Below, one piece after another: positions 1 through 7,362 of a DNA stretch of 10,500 nucleotides (the first letter of the stretch is position 1; each line of letters starts with the position of its first letter). A program made the position numbers and the translations under genes. The notes under the pieces are model-generated. The model worked only from the letters and a program-made list of their open reading frames with translations. It ran no database searches and was not told the DNA's origin. The stretch is from Terriglobales bacterium (GTDB lineage: Bacteria; Acidobacteriota; Terriglobia; Terriglobales; Acidobacteriaceae): positions 1-10,500 of the forward strand of contig JASHXK010000334.1 of NCBI GenBank assembly GCA_030043575.1, written 5' to 3'.

Positions 1-2232
1 AGCGCCATTGCTGGCCTGACCATAGACGCCAACAGCGTTCGTCGAGGTGCTGGAGGTGTACCCGGCTACGGCGTAAGCATTGCCGGAGGTTGCCGAATTA
101 GCGCCGTAGACACCGACGCCCGCGCTGCTGTTCGCCTGCCCGGCGACACCGTAGGCCGTACCGCTGGTCGCCTCCGCGTTTCCGTAGACTGCGTTGCCAG
201 TTGTGGAGAGATAGCCGACAACCCCTGCGTTGGCCGTAAGAGCGCCGCTCAGCGTGCCGCTGCCGTTGATATTGAAACTCGCGTTCTGCGGCGATGTGCC
301 ATTCTGAATGTAAAAAGAAGAGCCGGAGCCAACGGGAACGCCGGTCAGGTTCGCGCCATTGCCGTAAAAGACGTTGGAGGTGTTGGATAGGGTTACCGCG
401 TTGCTGTAAGTGCCGCTCAGTTGCGTACTGGCCAGAGTGCCGCTCAGCAAGCTGAAGCTGTAATCGCCGGACTGCGGCGTCACCGCACCCGAGCGTCCGT
501 TAAAGGATATCACTAGCCCCGTACCGCCGCCCGTTCCCACTTTCCCGTTGGCGTCGATGAACACCGGGATACCGCTCTGCGTGCTGGCGCCGGAAATGCC
601 TGCCAAGTAAGCGCCGGTTTGGCCTCCGCTGCCTACCGTGCCGATGCGGATGACGTTCGACTCGTTCCCCGGAGGCGGCGGGCCCGGGTTGCCGATGTAC
701 ACATCGTTGCTCCCGGTCGTGTTGTTGTAGCCGGCCTGGTAGCCGAAGAAGGAGTTGCCGGCACCGCTGGTATTGCTCTTGCCGGCCTGGTAGCCGGAGA
801 AGACATTATGCGTGCCCTGGCCGGAAACGTTGTTCGCGCCAGCGCCCACGCCGAGGAACACATTGTCGTCCGCGGAACTGCCAAGGTTCAAAACCGTGCT
901 GCCGGCTACTTCATACGTCGTTGCCGTATTCACCACGTTGGCCGCGACGCTGCCGCCCAGCGTTCCATTGCCGCTGATATTGAAGTTCGCGCTACCCTGC
1001 GGCGACGTGCCGTTCTGGATGTAGTTCGGCGAGCCAGCTGCGGGGAGGACGCCCGTCAATCCCGAGCCATTGCCTGTGAAACCCCCCGTGAAGACGTTGG
1101 AGGTGTTCGACAGCGTCACCGCGTTGCTGTAGGTGCCGCTGAGCTGCGAGCTGGCGAGCTGGCCGGTCAACTGTGTGAACGTAATCCCGGTGATTCCAGT
1201 ACCGCTGCCAGTGAAGTTACCGGCAATCGTCACGTCACCATTGCCATCGACGGTGAACTTCGTCGTACCGTTGTTCTGGCCGACGAGGATGTTGCCTCCG
1301 GCGGCGTTGTTAAGCACTCCTGCCGTACCCGTCGCGCTGGCGACGTAGCCGCTGATGCCAATCGTGCTGCCGCTGGTGGCGACGGCGATGCCGCGCACAC
1401 CTGTTCCCGAACTGCTGCTCGAGGTTCCGCGCAAGCCGTAGGTGAAGCCAGTGGTCGAAGTCGCAGTCCCAATCAGTCCAACGCCGGCCGTGCCGTAAGC
1501 GACACCTTGCACACCATAAGCCGTGCCACTGGGTGCGTTGGCGATGCCCTGGATACCCAGGGTAGGCGCGGCGGCAACCAGTCCTGACCCGGTTCCGTTC
1601 TGTGTGACCGCGACGATCTGATTGGTGGTCGAGCCGCTGAAGTTCGTCGGCCCATCGTTGGCTTGGTCATTCTGGACTTGGCTCCCCGCCGATTGGGTAT
1701 TGGCGAGATTCGCGGTGAGAGATACTGCCACTCCTCCGGCGGTGCTGCTGCTGTTGTTGCTCGCTCCCGACGTGGCCCCGTTCGCGAGCACAAAGTCGGA
1801 GGCGCTCTTGCCGCCGAGCGTCTCCGCATCATGCGCCTTGAAGGCATATGGCACGCTGACCATCAGCACGCGCGGCTGCTCAGCCTGTCCCTGCACCTGC
1901 ACGCCCAGCCACCGCTGCTCCTGTTGCGAGAACAGATCGCTGGGCAAGCCGGTCGCGGTCGTCGTACCTAACAAGACGCTGTAATTGCCACTCGCGTCGG
2001 TGCTCACGTTCTGCGTCTCCATCCAGATGGGCGCACCACCGTCCTGCTGGCTGTAGATCGCGAAGGTCACGCCCACAGTCGACGAGGCCATCGGCACGCC
2101 CTCGGCATTCTTCAGCGTTCCACCCTAACGAATCAGATCAGGAACGGTGAAGGTGGCAGCTTGTTGCGCGAAGCTGGCTGACGCCAGCATGAACAGTGTT
2201 AGAGCAACAACGGCAAGGTTGAGTCGGCGCAT
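1..2232 (-). CDS. Secreted repeat-rich surface protein, interrupted by an in-frame amber codon, C-terminus outside window
   Basis: The minus strand reads from ATG at 2232 down to base 1 in one frame, about 744 codons, with a single stop: TAG at 2127-2125 (codon 36). An AAAGGA ribosome site lies about 9 bases upstream of the ATG. Residues 1-22 form a clear Sec signal peptide (MRRLN, hydrophobic core, ASASFA|QQ). After the stop comes a beta-sandwich-like segment (GGTLKNAEG..., VGVTFAIYSQQ..., APIWMETQNV), then long Gly/Ser/Thr/Asn-rich sequence. This includes YGV/GVxG runs (about residues 235-304 and 670-744), two copies of a 71-76-residue module, and a NVFLGVGAGANN / NSFFGYQAGYNN stretch (about residues 450-515) resembling trimeric-adhesin or tail-fibre heads. 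The architecture matches Acidobacteriota secreted proteins that often end in an S74-type chaperone domain, but that end is not visible here. The function is unknown; an exported surface or adhesive protein is inferred. It is either a recent pseudogene, a read-through gene, or carries a sequence error. A restart at GTG 2097 or ATG 2091 (GAGG upstream) would lack the signal peptide. Confidence 0.75.
244..456 (-). repeat. Internal protein module, copy 2 (71 codons)
   Basis: On the minus strand this starts FSLLSGTLASTQLSG, continues with the identical TYSNAVTLSNTSNVF block, and ends with FYIQNGTSPQ then FNINGSGTLSG. The codons differ from copy 1 at several synonymous positions (for example ACC/ACT and CTG/CTA), so the duplication is not very recent. 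Confidence 0.85.
952..1179 (-). repeat. Internal protein module, copy 1 (76 codons)
   Basis: On the minus strand this starts FTQLTGQLASSQLSG, continues TYSNAVTLSNTSNVF, and ends with NYIQNGTSPQ then FNISGNGTLGG. It is homologous to the module at 244-456, with a few extra residues in the middle and near the end. The strong protein-level similarity within one gene indicates internal duplication. Confidence 0.85.
2125..2127 (-). other. In-frame amber (TAG) codon 36 of the surface-protein gene
   Basis: On the minus strand the codons read CTG ATT CGT TAG GGT GGA ACG. The same frame is open from the start at 2232 to this codon and from here to base 1, more than 700 codons. The stop lies about 13 residues after the predicted signal cleavage site. 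In related secreted proteins this point is typically occupied by a sense residue within an R-x-x-G-T-L motif, so a TAC or TAT codon changed by one base is the simplest explanation. Confidence 0.9.
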
Positions 2233-2428
2233 GTGGTGGTCGTCCTTTCGGGAGGAAAGTTTTCTAGGAACGAGAGAACCCAGGGCCGGATGTCGGAATT
2301 TTGTTCGCGGTTTGCGACGTTGTCAATCGTTATTTGGAATGCCTGCGGTTATGAGTCTGAAATCGCAGCGCGGTGGTTCCCGGCTTGAGAGTGTTACGAT
2401 TTCCTTACGGATATTTCTCCAGGGGTGT
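2233..2428. promoter_or_regulatory. Divergent intergenic region between surface-protein gene and fdh operon
   Basis: These 196 bases separate two divergent starts and should hold both promoters and any operators. On the minus side, AAAGGA at about 2243-2248 is the ribosome site for the ATG at 2232. On the plus side, AGGGG at 2421-2425 precedes the preferred fdhA start. A weak sigma70-like pair, TTGAGA (2385-2390) and GATATT (2410-2415), has a 19-base gap, which is long, so I do not call it firmly. No clear inverted repeat was found. Confidence 0.4.
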
Positions 2429-4330
2429 ATGCCTAAATTAATGCAAGGCCGTTTGACCCAGCCGCTGGTGCGCGAGAACGGATCGCATCGTCCAGCCACC
2501 TGGGACGAAGCCATGGAGCGCGTTGTCGCGGCGTTCAGCAAATCGATTGCGAAAAAAGACCCGCACAACTTTGGCATGTTCAGTTGCTCCAAGACCACCA
2601 ACGAACTGAACTACGTAGCGCAAAGGTTCGCCCGCAGCGTAATGGGCACGAACAACATCGACAGCTGCAACCGAACTTGACACGCGCCTAGTGTCGCCGG
2701 TCTGGCGGCAGTGTTCGGAGCGGGTGGCGGGACAAGTTCGTATCGCGAAATGGAAGACACGAATGTGATCCTGCTGTGGGGGTCGAACGCCCGGGAAACG
2801 CATCCGATCTTCTTTCATCATGTGCTGCGAGGTGTGCGCAACGGCGCGGAACTGTATGTCGTGGACCCGCGGCGCACCAGCTCTGCGCGTTGGGCGCATA
2901 TGTGGCTGGGGATTGACGTAGGCTCCGACATTTCGCTGGCCAACGCTATGGGCCGTGAAATTATTGCCGCCGGCCTGGCCAACGAAAAATTCATCCCCCA
3001 CGCCACCAGCGGATTTGAAGCCTACAAATCGCACGTCGAGAAATACACGCTGGAGCGAGCCGCCCGAGAGACCGGGGTTGCTGCAGAAGCAATCCGCAAA
3101 ATGGCGCATGCCTACGCGAGCGCTCCGCGTGCGCAATTGTGCTGGACTCTGGGTATCACCGAGCATCACAACGCGATGGACAACGTGGTCGCGCTCATCA
3201 ACCTGGCGCTGCTCACTGGCCACGTGGGCCGCTACGGCAGCGGAGTGAATCCCCTGCGCGGGCAGAACAATGTTCAGGGCGGCGGCGACATGGGGGCGAT
3301 TCCTGCTCATCTCCCAGGCTTCCAGCACGTTGAAAACGACGAATTGCGCGCCAGGTTCGAAAAAGCCTGGGGCGTAACCATCCCGCCAAAACGCGGCTGG
3401 CACCTGAGCCACATGTTCGACGCGATGGAGCGCGGCGAGCTCGCGGTGCTTTATGTGCTGGGCGAAAATCCTGCCGACTCCGAAGCCGACCGGCATCGCG
3501 CCCTGCAGCGCCTCGGCAGTCTGGAATTTCTCTTGGTGCAAGACCTGTTCTATACCCGAACGGCAGAGCTCGCCGACGTGGTCTTGCCCGCCGCGGCCGG
3601 TGCGTTGGAAAGTGAAGGGACGGTGACTTCCAGTGAACGCCGCGTGCAGCGGGTGCGCCGGACAGTCCCGCCGCCTGACGGAGTTCGCGACGACCTGCAG
3701 ATCATCTTCGATTTGGCGCGCCGGCTTGGTCACGACTGGGGCACGCCCGACGCGGAAAGCATCTGGAACGAACTGCGCAGCGTGAGCCCGATGCACGCGG
3801 GTATGAGCTACCGTCGTCTGGAAGAGATGGGTGGCATTCAGTGGCCGTGCTATGACGAGTCGCATCCGGGAGAAATGTTTCTTCACGGCAGGCTGTGGAA
3901 TGAGCCGCTGATTGGGCCGCGGGCGCCGTTTCATGTGGTGGAATTTGAGCCGCCAGTCGACCAACTCGACGAGGAGTATCCCATTCGTTTGACCACCGGC
4001 CGCCGGCTCGACGATTACAATACCGGCGTTCAAAGCAGGCGCTACTCATCGCCGCTGCGGCGTGAGGAATCCCTGCAGCTTTCGCCCGAAGACGGTCGGC
4101 ATTACAAGCTGCGGGAAGGTGAACACGTGCGCGTGTCTTCGCGGCGCGGCTCGATCATTGCACCGGTGCGCTTCGATTCGGGGTTACGCCCTGGCCTCGC
4201 GTTCCTGTCCGTGCACGCACATGATCGAGTAGCAACCAACGAACTGACGATTGACGCCGTGGACCCGAAATCGGGAACTTCCGAGTTCAAGGCGACTGCC
4301 GTTCGGATTGAAAAGCATGAGAGGACCTGA
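2429..4330 (+). CDS. fdhA: Selenocysteine-containing formate dehydrogenase, catalytic (bis-MGD) part of the alpha chain
   Basis: This is the catalytic part of a Mo/W-bis-MGD formate dehydrogenase (formate to CO2, or the reverse), about 633 residues if the in-frame TGA at codon 84 is read as selenocysteine. Around it the protein reads NNIDSCNRT-Sec-HAPSVAGLAAVFGAGGGT, the family active-site motif. Sec84 and His85 correspond to E. coli FdhF Sec140 and His141. RGQNNVQGG gives Arg277 and Gln279, matching Arg333 and Gln335 with the same offset of 56. That offset equals the missing N-terminal [4Fe-4S] domain, which is encoded at the end of the gene at 6226-7170. The C-terminal molybdopterin-dinucleotide-binding domain covers about residues 520-633 (TTGRRLDDYNTG, TNELTIDAVDP, GTSEFKATAVRIE). 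The start at ATG 2429 (MPKLMQGRLTQPLVREN) is chosen because homology begins here; ATG 2441 and in-frame upstream ATGs at 2339 and 2351 are alternatives. There is no Tat signal, so the enzyme is probably cytoplasmic. A standard gene caller would split it into a short ORF ending at 2680 and one from GTG 2711. Confidence 0.93.
2678..2680 (+). other. UGA selenocysteine codon (Sec84) of fdhA
   Basis: The codons read TGC AAC CGA ACT TGA CAC GCG CCT AGT GTC. The frame is homologous to formate dehydrogenase on both sides, with no gap or frame change. The TGA sits exactly where the family has the metal-ligating Sec or Cys, directly before the conserved His. This supports recoding rather than termination. 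Confidence 0.93.
2678..2717 (+). promoter_or_regulatory. Bacterial SECIS element (SelB-binding hairpin)
   Basis: The apical stem CGCC (2695-2698) pairs with GGCG (2704-2707) and closes the loop GGTCT (2699-2703). A lower stem GACAC (2679-2683) pairs with GTGTT (2711-2715), with one G-U pair. Between the TGA and the loop are 18 bases. E. coli fdhF, as recalled, has the same GGUCU loop after the same 18-base spacing. The element would recruit SelB with Sec-tRNA to the codon. It is coding sequence at the same time. The pairing was done by eye, without an energy calculation. Confidence 0.88.
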
Positions 4331-6229
4331 TTGGATCTTCATCTAACCGGCGCGCAGGCTACGGCCGAGGAGCGAGCGGCCGCAGACGCGGAACTGGGCA
4401 CAACCCAATCAGGCTCGCAAGTTTGCCGGCAGCAAATCGCCGATCCGCGCGTCACTTGCGAAGCCACTGCCAATGGCACTCGGCATCTTCTCTTACCCGT
4501 GCTCCATGCGGTCCAGAAGCGCATGGGATGGATCAGCCCGGGTGCTCTCAATTACATCGCCTCGCGTTTAGACGTCGCCCCCGCCGAAGTCTACGGCGTG
4601 GCGTCCTTCTACGGCATGCTTTCGCTCGAGCCGCGCCCTGCCATCGTAGTTCACGTTTGCGATGACATAGCGTGTGTGATTCGCGGCGTGGACAAACTTT
4701 GCGCCGTGCTGGAAAGCACTCTGGGTGCGGCTGGGTCGCCTTGCGCCGGGGGACGCGCGATCTGGCAGCGCAGCCAGTGTCTGGGTCTCTGTGAGCGCGC
4801 CCCGGCGGTGCTCGTCGCCTCTGCCGGAGCAGATCCGAGAGAACGAGTGTTGGCCCCTGCGTCGGCCGAAGAGGTCCAGAGCCTGGTGCAGGATGCATTG
4901 CAGCAGCGCCTGCCCCACGAGCCGGATGCGCTGGACGTGCGGAAGAGCGTACCGCAGAGCTCACGGTCCAGCGAATCCTTTCCCTTGCGACTTCTCCATC
5001 GCATCGCCCAGGGTGGCGCTCCAACCGTTGAGGCATATCAGCGACTCGGCGGCTACAGTGGCTTGCGCAAAGCTCTTGAGCTTGGCGCTGAAGAAACGCT
5101 GCGTGAGTTGTCCGACTCGAAGCTGCTGGGACGTGGCGGCGCGGCCTTTCCTGCTGCGACGAAATGGGAGGCGCTTTTTCGTCAGAGATCCAGGTTGCAA
5201 AAGGAGCGTAGCCGCAGGCATTACGTGATCTGCAATGCCGACGAATCCGAGCCGGGGACATTCAAAGATCGCATTCTCATGGAGGGCGATCCCTTCGCTG
5301 TGCTCGAAGGCCTCACGATCGGCGCCTTTGTCACTGGCGCCCGCCAAGGCTATATCTACTTGCGCGGAGAATATCCTCTGGCTGCTGAGCGGATGCAACG
5401 TGCCATTGAATCGGCCACCCAAAACGGATTTCTCGGTGACAACATTCTTGGCTCGGGACTGCACTTTACCGTTGAGATCCGTCGCGGCGCCGGCGCTTAC
5501 ATTTGCGGCGAGGAGACTGCACTGTTTAACTCGATCGAAGGCTATCGTGGCGAGCCGCGCAACAAACCGCCGTTTCCCACCCAGTCCGGACTCTTCCGCC
5601 AACCCACTGCCGTGAACAACGTGGAGACGCTGGTCAACATTCCCGGCATCATCCTCGAGGGCGGCGCAGCCTATGCGACACTCGGCACCACTCATTCCGC
5701 AGGCACCAGGATCTTTTGTCTCTCCGGACATGTGGCGCGCCCCGGTATCTATGAAGTCGCGATGGGAACGACGTTGCACCAGCTGATCGATCTTGCAGGC
5801 GGAGTGGCTGGCAACGGCAAGTTGCAAGCGGTTCTTCTGGGCGGCGCGGCCGGGACCTTTGTCGGGCCACGCGAACTCGATCATCCGCTGACCTTTGAAA
5901 ACACGCGTGCGATTGGGGCGAGTCTAGGCTCCGGGGTGGTCATGCTGTTTGATGAGACGGTTGATCTTCGCCGCATCCTGCTGCGCATCGCCAGCTTCTT
6001 TCGTCATGAAACCTGCGGCCAATGCGTTCCGTGCCGCGTGGGCGTAGTGCGCCAGGAAGAAGCGCTGCAGCGCCTTGTCGATAAACAGCCGCTCGGCTCG
6101 GCAGCGCTGGAGATCACGAGGCTGCGCGAGATATCGCAGGCCATGCGCGACGCCTCGATCTGCGGACTGGGACAGACGGCTTCCAGCGCCCTGGAGTCCG
6201 CGATGCGGCGATGGAGTCTATTCGCATGA
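4331..6229 (+). CDS. fdhB: NAD-dependent formate dehydrogenase beta subunit, NuoE-NuoF fusion (diaphorase)
   Basis: This 632-residue protein passes electrons from the FeS clusters of the formate dehydrogenase to FMN and NAD+. Residues about 45-190 are a NuoE-like thioredoxin-fold domain with [2Fe-2S] ligands C110, C115, C150 and C154 (HVCDDIAC, QCLGLCERAPA). Residues about 220-632 are NuoF-like: the FMN/NADH-binding loop GRGGAAFPAATKW (267-279), CNADESEPGTFKDR (301-314), GAGAYICGEETAL (387-399), an SLBB segment near 462-495, and [4Fe-4S] ligands C562, C565, C568 and C611 (CGQCVPC ... ICGLG). All expected ligands are present. The fusion matches the beta subunit of tungsten- or molybdenum-type NAD-linked FDHs such as Methylobacterium Fdh1B. 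The start is TTG at 4331, immediately after the fdhA stop (4328-4330), with AGAGGA about 5 bases upstream, so translation is probably coupled to fdhA. A terminal gene name is uncertain because nomenclature varies. Confidence 0.93.
   Translation: MDLHLTGAQATAEERAAADAELGTTQSGSQVCRQQIADPRVTCEATANGTRHLLLPVLHAVQKRMGWISPGALNYIASRLDVAPAEVYGVASFYGMLSLEPRPAIVVHVCDDIACVIRGVDKLCAVLESTLGAAGSPCAGGRAIWQRSQCLGLCERAPAVLVASAGADPRERVLAPASAEEVQSLVQDALQQRLPHEPDALDVRKSVPQSSRSSESFPLRLLHRIAQGGAPTVEAYQRLGGYSGLRKALELGAEETLRELSDSKLLGRGGAAFPAATKWEALFRQRSRLQKERSRRHYVICNADESEPGTFKDRILMEGDPFAVLEGLTIGAFVTGARQGYIYLRGEYPLAAERMQRAIESATQNGFLGDNILGSGLHFTVEIRRGAGAYICGEETALFNSIEGYRGEPRNKPPFPTQSGLFRQPTAVNNVETLVNIPGIILEGGAAYATLGTTHSAGTRIFCLSGHVARPGIYEVAMGTTLHQLIDLAGGVAGNGKLQAVLLGGAAGTFVGPRELDHPLTFENTRAIGASLGSGVVMLFDETVDLRRILLRIASFFRHETCGQCVPCRVGVVRQEEALQRLVDKQPLGSAALEITRLREISQAMRDASICGLGQTASSALESAMRRWSLFA
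6213..6216 (+). promoter_or_regulatory. Ribosome site deciding the start at 6226
   Basis: GGAG lies 9 bases upstream of ATG 6226, which overlaps the fdhB stop as ATGA (6226-6229). The alternative in-frame ATG at 6211 has no comparable site before it. This supports 6226 as the start and termination-reinitiation coupling with fdhB. Confidence 0.6.
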
Positions 6230-7170
6230 ATCCATCGCCGAAAGACGCCTTGCAAGGACTTGACGCGCCTGTAGCCACCATCCCTGTGCCCCGCGGGCCG
6301 GTGCCGCAGGCGCCGTTGCGGCCCGAACCTCACTGGATCGAAATCACAATCGATGGCGAGCGGCTTACCGTTCCCGAGGGTTCTACGATCCTGGACGCTA
6401 CCCGGAAACTTGGCATCGACACGCCCACGCTCTGCTTCCTCGAGAGCCTCACCCCCGTCAACGCCTGCCGCGTGTGTGTGGTGGAGCTGGAAGGATCGCG
6501 CACCCTCGTTCCCGCCTGCTCGCGTAAGGTGGAACCCCACATGTCCATCAAGACGGATTCCGAGCGCGTCCGGTTGAGCCGTCGTCTGGTATTGGAATTT
6601 CTGGCGTCGTCGGTCGATCTTTCCACTGCCCCGGCGGTGCAGGCTTATATGAAGCGGTATAACGCCGATCCTGAGCGATTCGGCACGACACGAGCCACCG
6701 TCGCCCAGCCGGCAAAAGTTGATAATGATCTTTACGTCCGCGACTACTCCAAGTGTGTTCTGTGCTACAAGTGCGTGGAGGCCTGTGGTGTGGACGCGCA
6801 GAATACCTTTGCGATTGCTGTGGCCGGCCGCGGTTTCCCCGCCCATATTTCCACGGAATTTGACGTTTCTCTGCCCGAATCGGCCTGTGTCTATTGCGGC
6901 AACTGTATCGGCGTCTGCCCCACCGGCGCATTGATGTTCAAGAGCGAATATGACATGCGCCAGGCTGGCACCTGGGACGAAAGCCGCCAGACGAAAACCG
7001 ACACCATCTGTCCCTACTGCGGAGTAGGCTGCGACCTCACGGTGCAGCAGCAGGACGGCCAGATCGTTCGCGTAACCTCGCCGCTCGACCACAGCGTGAC
7101 GCGCGGCAATCTTTGCATCAAAGGGCGCTTCGGCTGGCAGTTCGTGCAGATTCAACCGGCGGGGAAGTAA
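6226..7170 (+). CDS. NuoG-like FeS protein ending in the [4Fe-4S] domain of the FDH alpha chain (N-terminal half of a split alpha subunit)
   Basis: This 314-residue protein (319 if started at ATG 6211) carries the electron relay of the formate dehydrogenase. With the 6226 numbering it has four parts. First, a plant-type [2Fe-2S] ferredoxin domain, about residues 35-110, with C70, C81, C84 and C98. Second, two [4Fe-4S] motifs: C177-C180-C183-C187 (CVLCYKCVEAC) and C221-C224-C227-C231 (CVYCGNCIGVC). Third, a Fe4S4 molybdopterin-oxidoreductase domain, CPYCGVGC (C262, C265, C269) plus C297 in NLCIKGRFGWQ, including the conserved Lys of the cluster-to-pterin path. The protein stops at the point where a normal FdhA continues into the catalytic domain, and that remainder is the gene at 2429-4330. 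The NuoG-type HxxxCxxCxxxxxC (N5) motif expected between the ferredoxin domain and residue 170 is absent. It is the last gene of the operon and overlaps fdhB by 4 bases. An independent NuoG or hydrogenase subunit is less likely, given the neighbours and the FDH-like end. Confidence 0.92.
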   Translation: MNPSPKDALQGLDAPVATIPVPRGPVPQAPLRPEPHWIEITIDGERLTVPEGSTILDATRKLGIDTPTLCFLESLTPVNACRVCVVELEGSRTLVPACSRKVEPHMSIKTDSERVRLSRRLVLEFLASSVDLSTAPAVQAYMKRYNADPERFGTTRATVAQPAKVDNDLYVRDYSKCVLCYKCVEACGVDAQNTFAIAVAGRGFPAHISTEFDVSLPESACVYCGNCIGVCPTGALMFKSEYDMRQAGTWDESRQTKTDTICPYCGVGCDLTVQQQDGQIVRVTSPLDHSVTRGNLCIKGRFGWQFVQIQPAGK

Positions 7171-7362
7171 CCATGGTGACCCAGAAATTGAGCTGCATCC
7201 TTTTATATGCCTAGCGAGCCAACCGCCTGTCGGAAGCCTGCATCTAATCTGCCGCTATGCCGTACTGGCCGACGGACCTTCCTGACTACACATCGGAGCG
7301 TCATTTTCTGCCACGGCGGGCAAAGGTTGAGCACTTAGCCGGTACTACGAAAAACCTTTTGT
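7171..7362. other. Intergenic region after the fdh operon
   Basis: This is 192 bases between the operon stop and the kinase frame, with lower GC than the flanking genes. A 43-codon ATG frame from 7257 (MPYWPTDLPDY...) has no ribosome site and no recognisable homology, so it is not called. I see no stem followed by a T-run that would make an intrinsic terminator. Confidence 0.5.

Noticed and set aside
619..1587. A 322-codon plus-strand frame in the surface-protein region
   Set aside because: It is the direct complement of the minus-strand codons. The minus strand gives a signal peptide, ribosome site and repeated modules, while the plus strand gives an Arg/Ala-rich sequence without homology.
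2125..2127. Pyrrolysine or programmed amber recoding in the surface protein
   Set aside because: Nothing in the window supports it: no recognised PYLIS-like element was seen, and the protein family does not use pyrrolysine. A mutation or sequence error is simpler.
2147..2428. Upstream extension of the fdhA frame to 2147
   Set aside because: It overlaps the divergent signal-peptide coding region and reads as low-quality sequence. FDH similarity begins at about 2429-2450.
2438..4033. A 531-codon open frame on the minus strand opposite fdhA
   Set aside because: It is antisense to a gene with clear FDH homology, its translation has no recognisable domain, and such long antisense frames are common in GC-rich genes.
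2711..4330. A separate gene starting at GTG 2711
   Set aside because: It would begin inside the FDH active-site region without the Sec residue and without a ribosome site. Reading through TGA 2678 is better supported.
6004..7155. A 383-codon minus-strand frame opposite the FeS-protein gene, and a 307-codon one at 4961-5884
   Set aside because: Both are shadows of strongly supported plus-strand genes with intact cofactor ligands.
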